Shown: piece after piece, positions 6,020-8,550 of the stretch
How the letters are laid out: every line of letters starts with the position of its first letter
Numbering within the stretch: position 1 is the first letter of the stretch
Assembly (NCBI GenBank): GCA_030593645.1
Contig: JAUVGT010000210.1
Span: 1-8,550, forward strand
Length of the DNA stretch: 8,550 bases
Direction of reading: 5' to 3'
DNA from: Deltaproteobacteria bacterium
GTDB lineage: Bacteria > Desulfobacterota > Desulfobacteria > Desulfobacterales > JAUVGT01
Made by a program: the position numbers and the translations under genes
Notes under the pieces: model-generated
Database searches by the model: none
Told to the model about the DNA's origin: nothing
What the model saw: the letters and a program-made list of their open reading frames with translations, nothing else

Positions 6020-6174
6020 TTGATGGTCTCGTAAAAAGTCCGAATGAGACGGTTTCGTAAAAAGTTCAAATTCAAGGCGTGCAAATTTCGTAATCATGAA
6101 GCGTACTTATAGTACGTTGAATGACTGCGAAATGCAGCACAACGCAGAAGTTGGGCTTTTTACGAAACCGTCAA
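6020..6174. repeat. Family A inverted-repeat element, copy 3 (short-centre variant)
   Basis: This copy has the same left end (GATGGTCTCGTAAAAAGTCC, 6022-6041) and arms as copy 2, with right end GGGCTTTTTACGAAACCGTC (6153-6172). The 6-bp direct repeat AAAATT flanks it (6016-6021 and 6173-6178), a probable target duplication. Instead of the 43-nt central hairpin block of copies 1 and 2, its centre is just AGTACG. This closes a small palindrome, CGTACT-TAT-AGTACG. It directly abuts element B. Confidence 0.85.
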
Positions 6175-6288
6175 AATTGCGATGAAAACAATATGGGTTG
6201 TACAAACCATGTGACGGGTTGTATAATAAGAATAGCGAGTTCAATATCTGAATAAAAACGGTTGAGCCGCAAAAAAATAATTTTAGTC

Positions 6289-6317
6289 TTTACATAGTAT
6301 TTACTATATGTTATATA
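6289..6317 (+). promoter_or_regulatory. Candidate promoter of the dksA-PHP-rnc operon
   Basis: TTTACA (6289-6294) and TATATA (6312-6317) are spaced by 17 bp, in an AT-rich stretch 55 bp upstream of the dksA-like ATG. The segment between the expected start and the ATG is very AT-rich, which favours open initiation complexes. An alternative -10, TATAAA, lies at 6314-6319. Confidence 0.5.
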
Positions 6318-6371
6318 AAATGGTTCTGTAAATATATAATATATCTATAAAATTAAAGAGTGAGATGAAAA

Positions 6372-6734
6372 ATGAAGAAAAAAGATATTGAATTTTTTAA
6401 GGAACTTTTAACAAATCGGCAGGAGGAGCTCCTGAGTCATGCCGATGATACTGTTTCCGGTATGACAGTTCAAAAGGAGAATTTCCCGGATCCAACCGAT
6501 CGGGCTTCTCTGGAATCAGACAGGAATTTTATGCTTCGAATTCGTGACCGGGAGCACAAACTGATTAAAAAAATTAAAAAAACGCTGAAACGTATTGAGC
6601 TTGGTACATTCGGAATATGTGAAAGCTGTGGTGAAGATATTTCGATCAAACGTCTGAAAGCAAGGCCGGTAACTTCTCAATGCATTGATTGTAAATCCAA
6701 AGAGGAAGCTTTGGAGAAAGCTCTTGGAATTTAA
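6372..6734 (+). CDS. dksA: DksA/TraR-family transcription factor
   Basis: This 120-residue protein binds the secondary channel of RNA polymerase and, with ppGpp in studied bacteria, adjusts initiation at stable-RNA and other promoters. The coiled-coil tip motif NFPDPTDRAS (37-46) keeps both aspartates (D40, D43) and the alanine (A45) that matter in E. coli DksA (D71, D74, A76). A four-cysteine zinc finger is present: C83-x2-C86 and C104-x2-C107. It is shorter than E. coli DksA (151 residues) mainly at the N-terminus, as is common outside gamma-proteobacteria. The chosen ATG lies after GAGTGAG; another ATG seven bases upstream is out of frame and soon stops. It heads an operon, with its last 11 bp shared with the PHP gene. 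Genomes of this group often carry several DksA-like proteins, so the symbol marks the family. Confidence 0.9.
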   Translation: MKKKDIEFFKELLTNRQEELLSHADDTVSGMTVQKENFPDPTDRASLESDRNFMLRIRDREHKLIKKIKKTLKRIELGTFGICESCGEDISIKRLKARPVTSQCIDCKSKEEALEKALGI

Positions 6735-7593
6735 CGGGAATGCGGGAATAGATCTTCACATCCATTCAACCGCTTCAGACGGAACACTTTCTCCATCCGA
6801 GATTTTATCAGTGGCCCGATCAAGTCACCTCGGGGCCATTGCAATCACCGATCATGATACAATTAATGGCTCAAAAGAAGCCCTTAAAATCGGCATTCCT
6901 TCTTCGTTAAAATTTCTTACAGGTGTTGAAATCAGCGCGACACCGCCTCCCGTTGAAAATGTTCCCGGAAGCTGTCACATTTTAGGATACAATATCGATC
7001 TTGAAAATAAGAGATTAAATGAATCTCTCAAGGTTCTTCAGGGAGCGAGAAAAAGTCGAAACCCTCAAATTATTAAACGTTTGAATTCTCTTGGACTTAA
7101 AATCACGATAAATGATGTGCTCAAAGAGGTCGGTGAAGGACAGGTCGGCAGACCTCACATCGCAAAGGCCATGATCACAAAGGGTTATGTCCATACAATT
7201 AATGAAGCATTTGATAAATACCTGGCGCAGGGAAAACCGGCATATCAAGATAAATATCGAATGGACTGCAGCGAGGCGATTCATGTGATTACCGCTGCAG
7301 GCGGTATTCCGGTTTTGGCTCATCCGTTTTTGCTGGGTCTGCAGTCCAGGGAAATATTCAGGGAGCTGGTGGCCCGTATGACGGAAATGGGATTAAAAGG
7401 GATAGAGGTTTATTATCCGGAACACCCTCCTGATGAAACGATCTATTATTCAAAACTTGCAAAACAATATGGGTTGTTTATGACCGGCGGAACTGATTTT
7501 CACGGGTCTCTGAAACCTGATATTAAAATGGGGTTCGGGAAAGGTGATTTTTTTGTGCCATTTTCACTTTATGAACAGCTTGTTTCATTTTGA
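6724..7593 (+). CDS. PHP-domain phosphoesterase (RNase AM / YciV-TrpH family)
   Basis: This metal-dependent phosphoesterase belongs to the PHP family, whose characterised relatives hydrolyse 3',5'-nucleoside bisphosphates and trim short RNA 5' ends. With the start used here it has 289 residues. Metal-ligand motifs occur in order: HIHS (12-15), D19, TDHD (42-45), E69, H85 in CHILGY, H145 in GRPHIA, H200 in LAHP, and GTDFHG (256-261). All expected ligands are present. I chose TTG at 6724 because GGAG (6713-6716) lies 7 nt before it and the PHP motif starts 11 residues later. The upstream in-frame TTG at 6685 would add 13 residues read over the dksA zinc finger. It overlaps dksA by 11 bp, implying translational coupling. 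The RNA/nucleotide role fits its neighbours dksA and rnc; the exact substrate is inferred. Confidence 0.88.
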   Translation: MEFNGNAGIDLHIHSTASDGTLSPSEILSVARSSHLGAIAITDHDTINGSKEALKIGIPSSLKFLTGVEISATPPPVENVPGSCHILGYNIDLENKRLNESLKVLQGARKSRNPQIIKRLNSLGLKITINDVLKEVGEGQVGRPHIAKAMITKGYVHTINEAFDKYLAQGKPAYQDKYRMDCSEAIHVITAAGGIPVLAHPFLLGLQSREIFRELVARMTEMGLKGIEVYYPEHPPDETIYYSKLAKQYGLFMTGGTDFHGSLKPDIKMGFGKGDFFVPFSLYEQLVSF

Positions 7594-7644
7594 GCATTTT
7601 TGGAGTATCATTCCTTTTTAAATAATCACTTTACAGGATCAGTT

Positions 7645-8358
7645 ATGGAAAAGCAGGATATCCATTTTTTTATGGAAAAACTTAAATACAGGTTCAAAAA
7701 TATTGAATACATCGAGGAGGCATTCAGGCACAGTTCTTATGTCAATGAGCAGGCAGATGATTCCTTGAAGGATAACGAATGTCTGGAATTTCTGGGCGAT
7801 GCCGTGTTAAACTTGGCAATCGGACATCTACTAATGAAACGGTTTCCGGAATTCAAAGAGGGAGATCTCTCCAGAACGCGGGCAAACCTTGTAAATGAAT
7901 CACAGCTCGCGCTGATTGCACGATCGATGGATATTGGGTTGCATACTCAGCTTGGTAAGGGTGAACTGCAGACAATGGGTCGGGAAAAGAATTCTATCCT
8001 GGCAGATACTCTTGAAGCGGTTATCGCGGCTGTTTACCTGGATGGAGGTTTTAATGCTGCTTTTGATGTGGTTGAAACACATTTTACAGAGTTTTTTGAA
8101 AAGATTAGTATTGCATCTGCCAATCCTGATTATAAAAGCAGGCTTCAGGAATTCGTTCAGATGCGACACCATGTTATTCCCTATTATAAGGTGATCAATG
8201 AAATCGGTCCTGATCATGATAAGACCTTTAATGTTCAATTAAAAGTAAATAATCTGAAGACCGAAGGGACTGGTAAAAGCAAAAAACTCGCCGAGCAGGA
8301 TGCCGCAAGAAAAGCCTTTGAGATATTAGTTGCCGAAACGGATCACAGGATGATATGA
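7645..8358 (+). CDS. rnc: Ribonuclease III
   Basis: RNase III is a dimeric, magnesium-dependent endonuclease that cuts double-stranded RNA, including rRNA precursors. With ATG 7645 the protein has 237 residues, normal for the family. The nuclease signature NECLEFLGDAVL (44-55) gives E45, E48 and D52, and ADTLEAVIAAVYLDGG (120-135) gives D121 and E124. These match E. coli E38, E41, D45, D114 and E117. A C-terminal double-stranded-RNA-binding domain spans about residues 161-232, with the GTGKSKKLAEQDAARKAF helix. The start is supported by AGGA (7635-7638) 6 nt upstream; an in-frame TTG at 7600 lacks a ribosome site. It lies 51 bp after the PHP gene and one base before the radical SAM gene. RNase III often regulates its own message by cutting its leader; no clear long hairpin is visible in the 51-bp gap. 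Confidence 0.95.
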   Translation: MEKQDIHFFMEKLKYRFKNIEYIEEAFRHSSYVNEQADDSLKDNECLEFLGDAVLNLAIGHLLMKRFPEFKEGDLSRTRANLVNESQLALIARSMDIGLHTQLGKGELQTMGREKNSILADTLEAVIAAVYLDGGFNAAFDVVETHFTEFFEKISIASANPDYKSRLQEFVQMRHHVIPYYKVINEIGPDHDKTFNVQLKVNNLKTEGTGKSKKLAEQDAARKAFEILVAETDHRMI

Positions 8359-8359
8359 C

Positions 8360-8550
8360 TTGACCAAAGGACTAAATCAAGCAGGATCGAACAATCAACT
8401 TCAGGACCCGACCCATCAGGCCCGGCCTTTTATCATCCCTGTATTTATTCCCCATATGGGTTGTCCGCACCAATGCGTTTTCTGTAATCAGGACGCGATT
8501 ACAGGAGCCAAAAGAACGATTCCGTCATCCGGCAAAACAGCTTCCCTGAT
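8360..8550 (+). CDS. Radical SAM protein, Elp3-like (partial, continues past window)
   Basis: The first 63 codons of a gene cut off by the window end are present. The segment FIIPVFIPHMGCPHQCVFCN contains the 4Fe-4S cluster motif C-x3-C-x2-C of radical SAM enzymes (CPHQCVFC). The surrounding PHMGCPH and NQ..ITG words resemble the Elp3-like group (COG1243). An in-frame TGA at 8351-8353 rules out an upstream start. The TTG at 8360 has AGGA (8347-8350) 9 nt upstream and lies one base after the rnc stop, so translation is probably coupled. The first 21 residues before the conserved core are polar and variable. The reaction cannot be read from this fragment. Confidence 0.82.
   Translation, partial: MTKGLNQAGSNNQLQDPTHQARPFIIPVFIPHMGCPHQCVFCNQDAITGAKRTIPSSGKTASL

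Noticed and set aside
6685..6723. Upstream TTG start for the PHP gene
   Set aside because: The extra residues are a frame-shifted reading of the dksA zinc-finger coding sequence, without a ribosome site at proper spacing; TTG 6724 is better.
7600..7644. TTG start for RNase III, 15 codons upstream
   Set aside because: No ribosome site precedes it and the added residues are not part of the family; ATG 7645 has AGGA at good spacing.

Overview
The window looks like a chromosomal piece of a Gram-negative anaerobe of the Desulfobacterota (Desulfobacterales-like). The grounds are moderate AT-richness, a dksA / PHP phosphatase / rnc / radical-SAM gene string, and dispersed inverted-repeat elements of a kind I associate with that group. 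This assignment is inference; no rRNA or tRNA gene is present to anchor it.

Layout. Positions 1-860 hold a small minus-strand membrane-protein gene (157-546) bracketed by two nearly identical, same-orientation copies of a non-coding inverted-repeat element (family A: 1-158 and 589-780). The copy at 589-780 appears to have inserted into a short coding sequence directly upstream of the membrane gene. Removing it together with one copy of a 7-bp flanking duplication restores a 34-codon frame whose stop overlaps the membrane gene's ATG. Positions 858-1395 are AT-rich and hold only unrecognised scraps. Positions 1396-3420 are a two-gene restriction-modification locus. A DPPY-type DNA methyltransferase with an N-terminal MerR-like helix-turn-helix (1480-2544) is convergent with, and overlaps by 12 bp, a predicted PD-(D/E)XK-type restriction endonuclease (2533-3420). 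Positions 3740-4516 carry an enoyl-CoA hydratase-fold protein on the minus strand that lacks both canonical catalytic glutamates. It is divergent from a secreted or periplasmic coiled-coil/TPR protein (4715-5863).

Positions 5864-6371 contain a second type of inverted-repeat element (B, about 5875-6018) lying against a third family A copy (6020-6174). A good promoter follows, leading into a compact plus-strand operon: dksA-like gene (6372-6734), PHP-domain phosphoesterase (TTG start 6724, overlapping dksA), rnc for RNase III (7645-8358), and a radical SAM Elp3-like gene that runs off the window (TTG start 8360, one base after the rnc stop).

How the genes work together. The final operon joins transcription control (DksA), RNA processing (RNase III) and, plausibly, oligonucleotide or nucleotide clean-up (PHP). 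The restriction-modification pair is a self-contained accessory module; the methyltransferase promoter carries three AATGTT repeats that its own helix-turn-helix might bind. The repeat elements have altered the membrane-gene locus and may act as transcript ends or structured RNA between genes.
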